A program made the translations under genes and the position numbers. From NCBI GenBank assembly GCA_013396525.1, contig VWYX01000249.1, forward strand, positions 341,563 through 405,562: a stretch of 64,000 nt of DNA, written 5' to 3'. Below the pieces are notes generated by a model, which worked only from the letters and a program-made list of their open reading frames with translations, did not search any database and was not told where the DNA came from. Below, in pieces: positions 1-10,290 of this stretch. The number at the start of each line of letters is the position of its first letter. The first letter of the stretch is position 1. This DNA is from Chaetorhynchus papuensis (lineage: Eukaryota > Chordata > Aves > Passeriformes > Rhipiduridae).

Positions 1-1564
1 TATAATATACATAGGATTACAGCATAGCATAAAATTCCAGGCCTGGAAACACACTTCCTCTTTTGTTCAATATAATCATTTTAAGGTAATGTCTTTGTTG
101 ATTTTGCTTTATTTTACCTTAACAAACCCTGTGGACTTAGAGCTGTCATCCCCAGAATCTGAAACACTAGCCACATATACATGCATAAATAACAACTAAG
201 AAGAGGTTGAGATATGAGCAAAATGAAAGAAGGTTGCAAACATGAGTAAATCCTCATGGGTTGCATTGCCTAGAATATTAAAAAAAAAGTTGACTTTGTC
301 TTGGAGGAGCAGAGGATGTTAAGAATGCATAACAGGTAGACACAGTGCTTTTCTTCATGGGTCTGCAAGTGGGTTCAAAAATAGCAGAGCATGGGAGGGG
401 CAAAACCTGAGAGCTTGCAGCTTTGGTAGCTCTTCTAGACTTGAGAGCATTGGTTTAGCCAGACTTGCAAAAGGGAAAATATTTGAAAGCTGTGTTGTGG
501 TTGTTAGAAAAGTAGCATATGCTATTACCTTGGCAAAATGAGATGCTCTGTGTTCAGCGAGAGGTGAGGAGGGTTTTTAAAAGTCTGGAGAAAAATCTTC
601 ACTAGAAACCAGTGTGTTGGTGAGTGGCTCTGCAGAGGAGCAGTCCCCTGCAGGCAGGCATGGTACGACCCTGGATGGTAGCTGCAGATGCCTGCAGTCT
701 CTTGCGTGTGTCAGCAGCTAAATCTGTGCAAAAAAATTTGCACAGGTACATGTGATTTGAAACCTTTCATCCTCTGAAGTTTAATCTTATTTCTTTCTGG
801 GATCTACAGTACTTCTGTTCATTGATTTGGTGAAGAAGGGGTAGGAATAGGTGCTTCTATAAAACATCCCTTTATTTCCAGTCATGCAAAATTTATATTT
901 AAAGCATCCTATAGCTAAATCTAATTCATCTTCAAATTCTGTGGCAGACAGGTTTTTAGGTATCAAGGTGAGCCTTTGCATTACATCTGAAAACTGTACT
1001 CTCACAGTGACACAAAGCAGACAGAAGTGGTTTAGAGAGGGGGACTAGAACTTTGTGGTTCGGGTTGTGACAATACCAACCTGCCTACACACTGTGGAGG
1101 CCTCCTTGTGCTCATGGAGAGGTGTAATTTTGGGTACTTCAGGGGGTCTCCTGTAAGGCAGGTCGAAGTTTTCATGGGCCCAGAGTTTTAAGAGATCGTG
1201 AGAGTGTTTGGCTCTTGAAAAGCTCTCTAGTCCATCCTGCAGCTCAGGGGACAATCAAGTTGCTTTTGCCATTCTGACAGACTTTTGTCAAACGTGTTCT
1301 TCTAAGAAAACCCATCTGATAGAGAGGTTCCTTAAGTGCCTGGGGTAGTGAACTTCTAGTTCTTGCTCTTACAGATAGAAATTTCTTTTGAGCATCTAAT
1401 CTCATTCTGTTCAGTTGCAAATTAAATTAATTACGTCCTGTTCTATCCTCAGCAGACATGGAGAACAATTGATCACAGTTGTCTTCACTGCATTTTGCAT
1501 AATGAGAAACTCTTATCATGTCATACCTCAGGTTTTTCTAGACTAAACAACTAATTTTTGTGTC
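1..1564. other. Unique non-coding DNA, no gene seen
   Basis: AT-rich single-copy sequence with short interrupted frames only. No repeat family is recognised. The one feature that stands out is the perfect short inverted repeat at 724-745, listed separately. Open frames on the minus strand at 787-1005 and 1045-1254 are short, have no domain signature and are judged to be chance. Confidence 0.6.
724..745. repeat. Perfect 9-bp inverted repeat with A4 loop
   Basis: The arms CTGTGCAAA (724-732) and TTTGCACAG (737-745) are exact reverse complements, separated by four A residues. On either strand this could fold into a small hairpin, or it could be a symmetric protein-binding site. It is not part of any repeat recognised here. 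The arms are visible in the sequence; a function is not implied. Confidence 0.7.
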
Positions 1565-1627
1565 CTTTTTTCTTTTTTTCCTTCTTCCCCCCCCTTTTTT
1601 TTTCTTCTTTCTTTTTTTTTTTCTTCT
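1565..1627. repeat. Polypyrimidine low-complexity tract
   Basis: About 60 bases almost entirely of C and T, including a run of eight or more C and several T runs. It is a low-complexity tract with no coding sense. It could act as a strong pyrimidine tract if transcribed from the + strand, but no good AG and exon follows it. Confidence 0.8.
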
Positions 1628-4600
1628 ATATTCTAATGTCCTATTTCTTGAACTTTATACTTTTCTCAGTGCTGTGTTCATGAGTTTTGTTCAGTCAAGT
1701 ATTCAGGTGCAGACACCAGTACTGGACAGGTGACACTCAGGGAGTTGGATACAGTTGTGGTGAGATGCTAGGGGTGATATGTTTGCATTAAAATAACATG
1801 ACAATAGACATTCAATGGCAGTTTTTGTCACCCTTAATTTATCTGGTATAGTGTTATTGAGAAACAGTACAGGACTTAGAATCACATCTTAATACACTGT
1901 CTGCTTCCCTGTATTACTGGGACAGATTATTTTTCATTTATTTATAAATAAAAAGCAAACCACAATATTGCTGTGCTGTTCAGGAGGACTAGCAGCAGAG
2001 TTTCTTTTTAGCAGTGAATTTTTACTAATGGTGAGTGGGGCAACTAAATACTTTTTTTGCTCTTGTGGAAGGATAGGTAACACAGGGGCAGAAGATTGGG
2101 AAGTAAGCAAGTAGAATAATCTTTCCAGTCTTTGTCAGACTAGTTGCTAAAGCCAAACATCAGCAGAAATTACTCTGCTTGGTGTCACAGACTGTTTGCA
2201 CAGATACCAGTGCCATTATTTCTACGTGGTGTCCTTCACAGATCCTCATTTACCTGCCTAGTTGAAACAGAGCATCCAAAAACCAGTGCCTCCTCCTGAA
2301 ATGTGGCCATTCAAACGTTCACATTTCAGAAGGAACGATGAGAGGCTGAGTTATTCACCAGAGTGTTTTGTGCAGCCCTAGTGGAAAAATCCATCATGAA
2401 CTTATAAAACAGCCTTCACCTTTCTTTCTCTCCGGGAATTGTTTATGAACAATGTGGGATGTTCCTGAATTATTCAGTATTGGCAATCATTTGTCAAATA
2501 ATTTCTATGAATATTTTTTTTATGTTGCAGCTTGTCCATGATCTGCTTATTGAGAATATTTGAAATTAGAGCTGACTGATTAGCTGTGATTGCACATATT
2601 GGTTACCTAGGGCAGTGCTAGTCCCTGATGGGTTGAGCCTAGTCCTTTGAAGCACATTTACACAGTGAATGCTTATGATTAAAAATTTCTTCACAAATAA
2701 TCTCTAATGGCCACTAAAATTTGCTGTTTCTGTGAACACTTCTGCCAGTAAACTCATTAGCTAGAATAATTGCACAAAAAGAACACAGAAGGGGGAGCAA
2801 AGCGAGGCAGACCAATTTGTTTTCAAATCAGAATGAATATTGCTGAAATATTCTGCGCTTCCCCAGTCCTTTGAGACTTGGCTACGTAAGAATATTTTGT
2901 GATCTTGATAGGCCTTTTTACTCCTGAAGGTTTAACAGCTCCTGTTTCTGGCAGGAAGGATCTTACGGATGCAGCGTTGTCACGTCTGTGATCCCTCGCT
3001 GCTCTGACCCATTTCATATTAAGCAGATAGAAAGAGAGAAATTGTGGAGTTCAATATACTGCTCAAACAGTTTCTTTTTTTTTTTTTTTCTGAATAACCA
3101 GACAAAAGCAGAGGGTTAAACATGAAATAAATGAATATAGATAGCCTAGATTATTTATGCCTGATTATTCTACAGTGCTTTGACACTCTTTGGCAAAATA
3201 GAACGGATACTTGCATTCCACGGATCCCATGGGTTTTGATTTTACTGCTCTTTGTTTCTTTTATATGTCTGCACAGGGAGAGAGGGTGAGCCTCATTTTT
3301 AACTTCCTTCAGAGGCAGAAGCCTGTTTTGGTGTTGGGTGATTAGCTTTGGAAATCATGCTTAAGTAGATGTTTAGCTGTAAATTTGCCATTGTTCTGTC
3401 AGCTTTAGTTCCCTTTGGTTCGGTCTCTTTCCTTCTTTTTCTCTTCTCCCCACTCACTCAGGACATAAACTTTAATGATGAGATTTCATGCTCAGTCAAG
3501 TTTTTGAAAGCCACTTATGTGAAGCATCAATCAGATTATATACCTGCCCTGGCTGGGTGGCTGCTTTTCCCTCCCTACAAGGGGCTGATGGTCAAAAATA
3601 CATAATGAGCTACTATTGACAGCTTATCAGACTATCACCTCTCCCTCCCCTCCTGCCTCAAAAAACCTCTGCAAGTGATGGCTTAGCCTGTCACCATGGA
3701 AATTGTTATTGCCTGGCATTACTCTAGAAAGTATAATTGTGTTTCCTTTGCTTCTTAACACATCCACTGACACATTAGGATGTGCCTTTACAAAAGGCCT
3801 GGTAAATTCGTAAATCTCTTCTTTTTTTTTGTGCTTCTGTCACTGACCTAGCACTGGATCTCATGTTTCTCTGTACGTTTGTACCACTCTTCAGGTCAAG
3901 AGGCTCATTTCTGTTAATCTTACTGCATGACCTCTGCTGCTCTGGAGAGATGTAGGAGAATATTCCTAAAAACAATAAAATCAATTCAGTGATGCCAGCA
4001 GCATTATTAATAAAGTACAGAGTCTAGCAGCTTCATGTTAGGTAAATATAGTTCCTAAAGTGTATTAAAAAATGTTTGGAAGCTGCTGAAGATTTGCCTG
4101 TGCAAGGACTTAAAGCATCACAGCTTTTACTGTCCTAGCAACACGACCAGCAGAAAATGTTTCTGTTCTTTCCAAGCCTTTTATTCCTGTGCTGGACTTC
4201 AGTGCTAATGCATCCTGTTTTCAATTGTCAGGAAGAAAAAGGCTGTGTTTGTGTATGTGCTTGTCAGACACCTGGAAATAAGCTGTAGCTGGAGCTTATG
4301 TCATTTATTGCCCGTCCCTGATAAAGGGGTCTTGCCCCACGAGCACATCTGGTGGCCTGCAGTGCAAAATTTCACGGCTGTTTAAATTGCCAGTGGCTGC
4401 TGAAGAGCAGTGGCATTGTGGCACTCACCCTTTCCCCCCAGGTGGTTGTTGCCAGAAGAGAGGAAGGATAGACAATGGGAGGCCAACTGTGATTACATTT
4501 GATGAAGTTCACCTTCATAATCCTCATGCCCCAGGAACAGAATCTCCTAACTATAATCAGCTCTGGATCCCTGAGATCCCTTACCCACTGCACTGTGCTG

Positions 4601-5220
4601 CTTCACTCTTTACAGTCTGCTGAATATTGAATATTTCTCTGCCCACCCCACTTCCAGTGTAGCATTATTATTTGTCAATTGCTGTCTACCCAACTGCTGC
4701 TTTAATGACCTTTCTAAATGTACAAAGAATAACACATAAATATCTTCCACTAAATAGGAAAGTATAGATATTAGATAAAAGAAGTTTCACTACGAAGCTC
4801 TGAAGTAGAACACAGCGGCTATCTCACAACACATCTTGGTTTCACATGACAATATAGAACAAGAAATAAAGAAAAATTATTGTTGCCAGTTCAAATCTTG
4901 AAGAGATTTCACAGAGGAAAAAACCTAATTATCGATATTTAAGTCTGGTAAGGATATTATGGCAAACAACCACAACTCTTGCAAAAATGTCTCAAAATTT
5001 ATTAGTTCTGTAGCTGACATAACAGACCTTTACAAACATCAGATTTTCTGTTGGAACAATATTTGATGATTTTTAAGATGAATTTTGTTCCACTAAATAA
5101 TGAACACTCTCTCTGATGAACTAATTCAGATTTTTCTTTATTTTATTTTGGTCTTCAAGGCAAGTAAAGCTTATTTTATTTGTAATTTGTTACATCCTTG
5201 AAGTGTCACTAATCTGTAAG
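1628..5220. other. Unique non-coding DNA, no gene seen
   Basis: Single-copy AT-rich sequence with a T-run at 3071-3090. The stretch 3580-3720 has the even, low-CpG texture of a possible conserved element and holds an X-box-like site. Open frames at 3369-3605 (+), 4387-4623 (+) and 4372-4593 (-) were read and show no domain, no conserved pattern and no convincing splice context. Confidence 0.55.
3691..3704 (+). promoter_or_regulatory. Possible RFX X-box-like site
   Basis: GTCACCATGGAAAT resembles the imperfect inverted-repeat X-box (GTNRCC, short spacer, RGYAAC) bound by RFX factors. The left half fits well and the right half is degenerate. It is a single motif without supporting promoter features, so this is a weak motif-level call. 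Confidence 0.25.
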
Positions 5221-5224
5221 GCCT

Positions 5225-5310
5225 GCTTTAAATGAATTGCTGCTAACTTAAATTGTCTGGGCCTCTGCTTTGCCGCTTAAATGAGTTGCAAAGCAGAATT
5301 AAGCTCATTA
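5225..5310. repeat. Overlapping inverted and direct repeats
   Basis: CTGCTTTGC (5265-5273) and GCAAAGCAG (5288-5296) are perfect reverse complements. Overlapping them, CTTAAATGAG (5276-5285) pairs imperfectly with CTCATTAAG further right. A near-direct repeat is also present: GCTTTAAATGAATTGC (5225-5240) against GCTTAAATGAGTTGC (5275-5289). The element is compact and AT-rich. It could be a worn MITE or a regulatory element with repeated homeodomain-like cores. Confidence 0.5.
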
Positions 5311-6829
5311 AGGCTTCCCACTCCAGAGAGGGGGTATGAAGAAGAAGCAGTATGATGAAGGTCTGGTTTTGCATTGTTCGCCACCTGAGGCTTTATTGCA
5401 TGAGTGACTAAGAAATGGGCCACAAGCCCCCCTCTACCATTCTGCTGAGATTGTCTGAGTTGTGCAGCACTGTTTGTTTCCAGGATTAAATGGTAGCCCT
5501 GGCTCTGTGAGCACTGTATCACACCTATAATTTATTTTCAGATTTGTTAGCACCATCAGAACAGTCACCTGTTCTTCCCACACTGTTTTGTGCAAGCCTG
5601 TGTTCTCTAACACCTCCCTAGCTGGGCAAATACAGTCTCTCTGACAAACAGCTTGTGTTTTACATGAGAAAGAACAAAATGAAACTTTCAACCCACATAA
5701 TATACAGCTTGTGCCTTAACACTTCTGTGCAGGTTTGTCCCTGCTTCAGGTCCTGAAATCTCAAAATGTTTTTTTCAGTCTTATTCTCAGCTAATCCCAT
5801 ATCCTCCCCACCAACTCTGCTTTGCTTTTTACAGCTCTCTGTGTAATGGGCCTCTGTTTAATGAGTTGAGGAGCTGTTTTCAGAGATCAAATACTGTTTT
5901 CAGTACACATGTACCTTCATCTACTAAAACAAATTCCATCAGCTTTGAGAAAAGAAGGGTTGACAGTGCAGGAAAAAAAAAGACTGATGAAGGGAAAGGT
6001 GGTGTGATTGCTGAGCATTCAGGTTTGGGAGGCAAGAAGGGCTAGTATTTTATTCCTCCAGTGTTCTGTGTATCCATCACTCAGACAGAATCCCCGTTAG
6101 TGGAAATCTAATTCTTCAGTCACTGGCCAAAGTTAATTAATTTGTAAATATATTTCATCTTCTAAGCAACAGCCCTTTCTGACAGAGGAGCTGATAGAAA
6201 GAGCAAAGGGGTTAAGGTGTCATGTAACACCACGTTCAACCCAGGAGACTGAGGTGACACCAACTAGTTCCATCTCCTCCACAAGCTACCCTTCATAGCA
6301 TGGAAATGCTGTGATTAAAGTGAGGATGGAGCCATTGCTCTTAATGCTCTGCTCCCAGTTGCTTCACCTTTCATAAGGAGAGTCCATCTAGAGCTGTGCT
6401 TGTCTAAACTTGCCTTTTTTTATTTCATCAGTGATTCCTTCTCCAGTAGTCTCATCTGTCTTCCACCTTGTACTGCTCTACTCTTTGGGTTCCTAATGAG
6501 CAAGGAGGGATTTTCTAGTTTTGCCTGAAAGGTAGTGCCTTGGAGGGCAGCAGTCACATGAATGCGTGCTTTTGAGATGGCAGAAGCTCCCTTGAGAGAC
6601 CCTGAGAAACTGCTTACAGTGATGCCATGAAGTTCAGCAAGGAAAATTCTGCATCTGTGGCAGAATAATCCATAGTCAGTGCAGGTCAGGAACCATCTCT
6701 TAGAGTAGCAGCCCATCAGGGAAGGACCTGGGAGTTAAGGTACTAAAAACACAGCTGAGTGTGAGCCAGCAGAATAAGACAATCATCTTCCTGTAGCCCA
6801 GGATGAGAAGTGTCATTAACAGACCAAGG
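5311..6829. other. Unique non-coding DNA, no gene seen
   Basis: No repeat family or gene is recognised. Minus-strand open frames at 5277-5522, 5434-5691 and 6420-6716 overlap or interrupt one another and have no domain signature. No promoter or splice pattern supports them. Confidence 0.55.
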
Positions 6830-7126
6830 GATGCTCTTATTTGCCCCGTGTAGACATGCTGAGCCTGCATTGAGGATATTATATCCAGTTTAGACTTCCT
6901 AGTTCTACAGGAGTGTTGAGGAACCAGGGAGGTTCAGTGGAGGGCCTCCAAGATATTCAGGAACCAAGAAGGCATAGATGATGAGGAGAAGTTGAGGGAA
7001 TTCTGTTTATTTAGTCTGATGGAAAGAGGCAGTAGAGAGAAGAAATAGTAACCATTAATTGCTTGCTGAGCGGCAAAAATAAAAGAGCCAGGCCGTTCCC
7101 AGGAATGGCAAGTGATAAAGCAAGGA
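6830..7126 (+). mobile_element. CR1 LINE 3' fragment, left part
   Basis: The sequence follows the familiar end of the avian CR1 non-LTR retrotransposon, just upstream of its 3' tail. Recognisable stretches are 'tatccagtttagacttcc', 'tggagggcctccaagat', 'gatgaggagaagttgaggga' and 'tttatttagtctgatgga'. It is diverged and 5'-truncated, as most CR1 copies are, so no reverse-transcriptase frame survives. The copy is interrupted at 7126 by an LTR insertion and resumes at about 7729. The left edge is approximate. Confidence 0.75.
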
Positions 7127-7728
7127 TATCCTGGTTTTGGCTGGGACAGGGTTAATTTTCTTCCCAGTAGCTGGTACAGTGCTGTGCTTTGGATTTAGAA
7201 TGAGAATAACGTAGATAACACACTGATGTTTTAGTTACTGCTGAGTATTTCTTCCTCAAAATCAGGGACTTGTCAGCTTTCCATGCTCTTGCCAGTGAGC
7301 AGGTGTGTGGGAATCTGAGAGGGGACACAGCCAGCTCAGGTGACCCAAACTGGCCAAAGGGATATTCCATACCAGGGATCACCATGCTCAGTATAAGAAC
7401 CGAGGGGAGCTGTCTGGGAGGGAACAGGCTGGACATCAGTCAGTAGGTGGAGAGCTGACGGACTGTGTTTCACTTGTTTCTCTTGGGGTTAATATTTTTC
7501 TCTTTCTCTCTCTCTCTCTTGCCTTCAATCCCCCACTTGCCCCCCTGCTTATTTTCATTGCATTTTTTATTATTAGTTTTAATATTTTATTTTGTTGTGT
7601 TTCAATTATTAAATTTTTCTTATCCTAATTCATGAGGTTTATCTTTTCTTCCTGATTCTCCTCACTGCAAGGAGGAAGTGACAAGGGGCTGTGTGGTACT
7701 TCATTGCTAGTGGGGTTAAACCACAACA
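7127..7728 (+). mobile_element. ERVL-type solo LTR inserted in CR1
   Basis: A 602-bp LTR starting TATCCTGGTTTTGGCTGGGA and ending TTAAACCACAACA. It matches a widespread neoavian ERVL-like LTR family, recognised from memory. Internal landmarks are the stretch 'ccaaactggccaaaggga', a TATA-like AGTATAAGAA near 7390, a CT-dinucleotide run near 7500 and ATTAAA near 7608 as a possible polyadenylation signal; together they fix the + orientation. No gag, pol or env lies beside it, so it is a solo LTR left by recombination. The flanks AAGGA (7122-7126) and AAGGC (7729-7733) fit a 5-bp target duplication with one change. The first base pair is TA rather than the usual TG. Confidence 0.85.
7498..7520 (+). 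repeat. (CT)n microsatellite within the LTR
   Basis: A short run of alternating C and T inside the ERVL-type LTR, downstream of its TATA-like site. Runs at this position are common in the family and variable between copies. Confidence 0.7.
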
Positions 7729-7946
7729 AAGGCAAATTCATGTGAAATGTTAAGAAAAACTTAATCCCTGGGAGAGAAATATTCTATAATAGAAGGTACA
7801 CAGATTGTTGCAACATCTCCATCCTTGGAGATTTTTAAGACTTGGCTAGACAAATCCACAGCTGACTTGATCTAGTTTCGAGTGGGAGATTAGGCTAAGT
7901 GATCGCCAGGGTTCCCTTCCAACAATCATTTCTGTCATTCTGTCTG
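7729..7946 (+). mobile_element. CR1 LINE 3' fragment, right part with tail
   Basis: Continuation of the interrupted CR1. The stretches 'atctccatccttggagat', 'agacttggctagacaaat' and 'agggttcccttccaac' match the CR1 3' untranslated region. The end, 'tctgtcattctgtctg', is the characteristic CR1 tail of short ATTCTGT-type repeats rather than poly(A). This fixes the orientation as + and shows that the element is one old insertion split by the later LTR. Confidence 0.8.
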
Positions 7947-8594
7947 TTGAATTTGTTCACTTTGATATAAAGAAAAACAAAATCAAAACCCTTTTAAGCT
8001 GAAGTTGCCAACGTATAAAATGGCCATCAAAGCAAAGGCCTGCTATTCTGGAAAAATGAGCCTTCCGAAGCAGAAATAACAGTGTCTCTGTACAGCAATT
8101 GCAGGTTGTCTAGGATTCAGTCCTGGTCCATTCGTGCCATGAAAATCTGTTTTGACAGAGAGGAAACGATGCTTCAGCTTCATTTAAATAGAATTTTAAT
8201 GAATTAGATATAAAATTAATGTATTATGGGCAGCACCTTTCCTAATGTTGTTTATTTTGCATTGTGATTTCTGAACTGATTTTCTGGGACTACAAAGAAG
8301 CTGACACCACTAAAGTAACCCAACAGTGAAATAGGTGGTAAAGGGGGCATTTAAACCATCATACTTAACTTTGGTAGTTACCATAACTTTCAGATTAGAG
8401 ATGTTTGTTATTTTTGGAAATAGAAAAACAGATGGTCAGAAGAACTTCACTGGGTTGACCTGCACTTTGTTCCCTTTTTCTTTTGAAAAATAGAAGGGCT
8501 AGAAGTACACTTGCTAGAAATTAAAGTGCAGGTTCCAGGTCTTAAGACTCATGAACTGCAGGAAAAACTATCACGGCAATTAGTATTTCCACAC
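7947..8594. other. Unique non-coding DNA, no gene seen
   Basis: AT-rich sequence containing no recognised repeat, no convincing open frame and no splice pattern. Confidence 0.55.
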
Positions 8595-8652
8595 TTTCTT
8601 TTCTTCTTTCTTTTCTTCTTTCTTTTCTTCTTTCTTTCCTTCTTTCTTTTTC
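8595..8652. repeat. 12-bp pyrimidine minisatellite
   Basis: Four head-to-tail copies of TTTCTTTTCTTC (8595-8642, the last with a C for T change), then a partial copy to 8652. The tract is purely pyrimidine on + and purine on -. Such mirror-like tracts can form triplex DNA and tend to vary in copy number. It lies inside a chance 70-codon frame. Confidence 0.85.
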
Positions 8653-10290
8653 AGGAAAGTCTAAGAATTGATTTGGCTGTCTCTAGTTTTATTTTTGACA
8701 TTGCACTAGAGCATTTGTTGTGAGCAGTGGCTAAATTGTCTCTGCAGAGATTAAATATGTATTTCTTTTTCCTTGGCATAATGTAGAGCTTATACTGTGC
8801 ATAGTATAAAATTTATGGCATCTTAAATTGTTTACTTCGAGTCTTCTTGCTGGTTGTAAACAAAGGGAACAGGAGGTACTTACATCTCTTAGCAACTTTA
8901 ACTAGCTCTAAAATAAAAAAAAAAGGTTTTGATTATAGAACTTCCCAGTTTATTTCACATTTACTTTTTCCTCTTCCATTAATAAGTAAAGACATAATTT
9001 GTTAAATTCTTAGTAAGTGGGATTGAAGGGTCACCAGATTGCTAATAAAGGAACAAATTAAATATCAATACTAAATTAAAGTGTTGGCCAGGCTAGAGAG
9101 AAGTGAGAAACAGTATCTGTACTCTATTAGCAGCTTGGAAATCATGGAAAACTGTCAGCAGAAATCCACTGTCTTCCATAAATCATCCACTATCTTTGAT
9201 GTGGCGGGCAAAAGAATTCACCAGTGACAGGTGCTGTCACAGAATATATTTATTCCACAAGTTTTTATTTTCTCTATCAGCTACAATGATGGACAATCAT
9301 GTCTTGTTTCCCGAATGATGGCAATTTCTTAGAAAAATCTACAATTGCTGCCCTTGAAGACTGCCTGTTTCGTGATCCAATGTCAAAATCTATCTATATG
9401 CCTGTATAAAACACTTATCGCTGTGGTATTTAAGCACTCTACATGGATTAAAAATGAACAGTGAAGCTGCCTGGAGGATAGTCAGTAAAATCGACTTAAG
9501 TTTTGGATTTTGTGATATAATGTGATTTCATTGGGTTGACAGAGGGACACAAAGAAACATCAGACACTTCACAAAAATTTGGGAAAAAAAGCTGTTCTTA
9601 CTTTTTTAACTCAAAAAGAGATTAAAGTATTGAAAAATTTGAGAATAAATTCTAGTTGTCAATGTGACTTAAACCTTGACATGCAAAAGAATAATGGGTT
9701 TTTACTTGTTTGTGTGACGATGAGAGGTGGGTTTGTAATCACCCTACAATGGGCTTTGCTGCTAGAATGACACCTCAGGAGAGAGAAAACTCTGACTGCC
9801 CTGTTCCATTTTCCCCTCCTCACTGTGTCAGTTGAGTATTAACAAATAATCATGGCAGCAGGTTAAACAGTGGCTTCAGGTTGCAGGTTCTTTGGTTTTC
9901 AAGACTTTCTTTAAAGGTGCCACTTCCAAAGGCAAGTTGCTTGACCCTCTCAGAGAGTGGTCCAGCAGCATGTTCGGCTCAACAAAGCACAAACCCTGAA
10001 ATATGGGAAAAGACACTCTCAGCTAATGACTTGACTGGGTTCTCAACACCTCAGAACCCAAAATTTTGCCAATCTCATGCAATCAGCTTATAAATTAGGA
10101 GTTCTTTAGAAATCCTTGTAATCATTGCTCTTGTTGTGGATAATTTGGGAGATATAAATAATGCATTTGATGTTATGTACCTCTCATATCTTACTGTCAA
10201 GCTCTGAACTATTTTTGTTTCCATATCATATTTTTTTCACTACAAAACTATTCCACTCCTTTCTTTTGACTGCATGGGCTCCATACTGAG
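8653..10290. other. Unique non-coding DNA, no gene seen
   Basis: No recognised repeats. Plus-strand frames at 9103-9318, 9579-9770 and 9881-10093 are short, in different phases and carry no domain, so they are judged chance. Confidence 0.55.
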
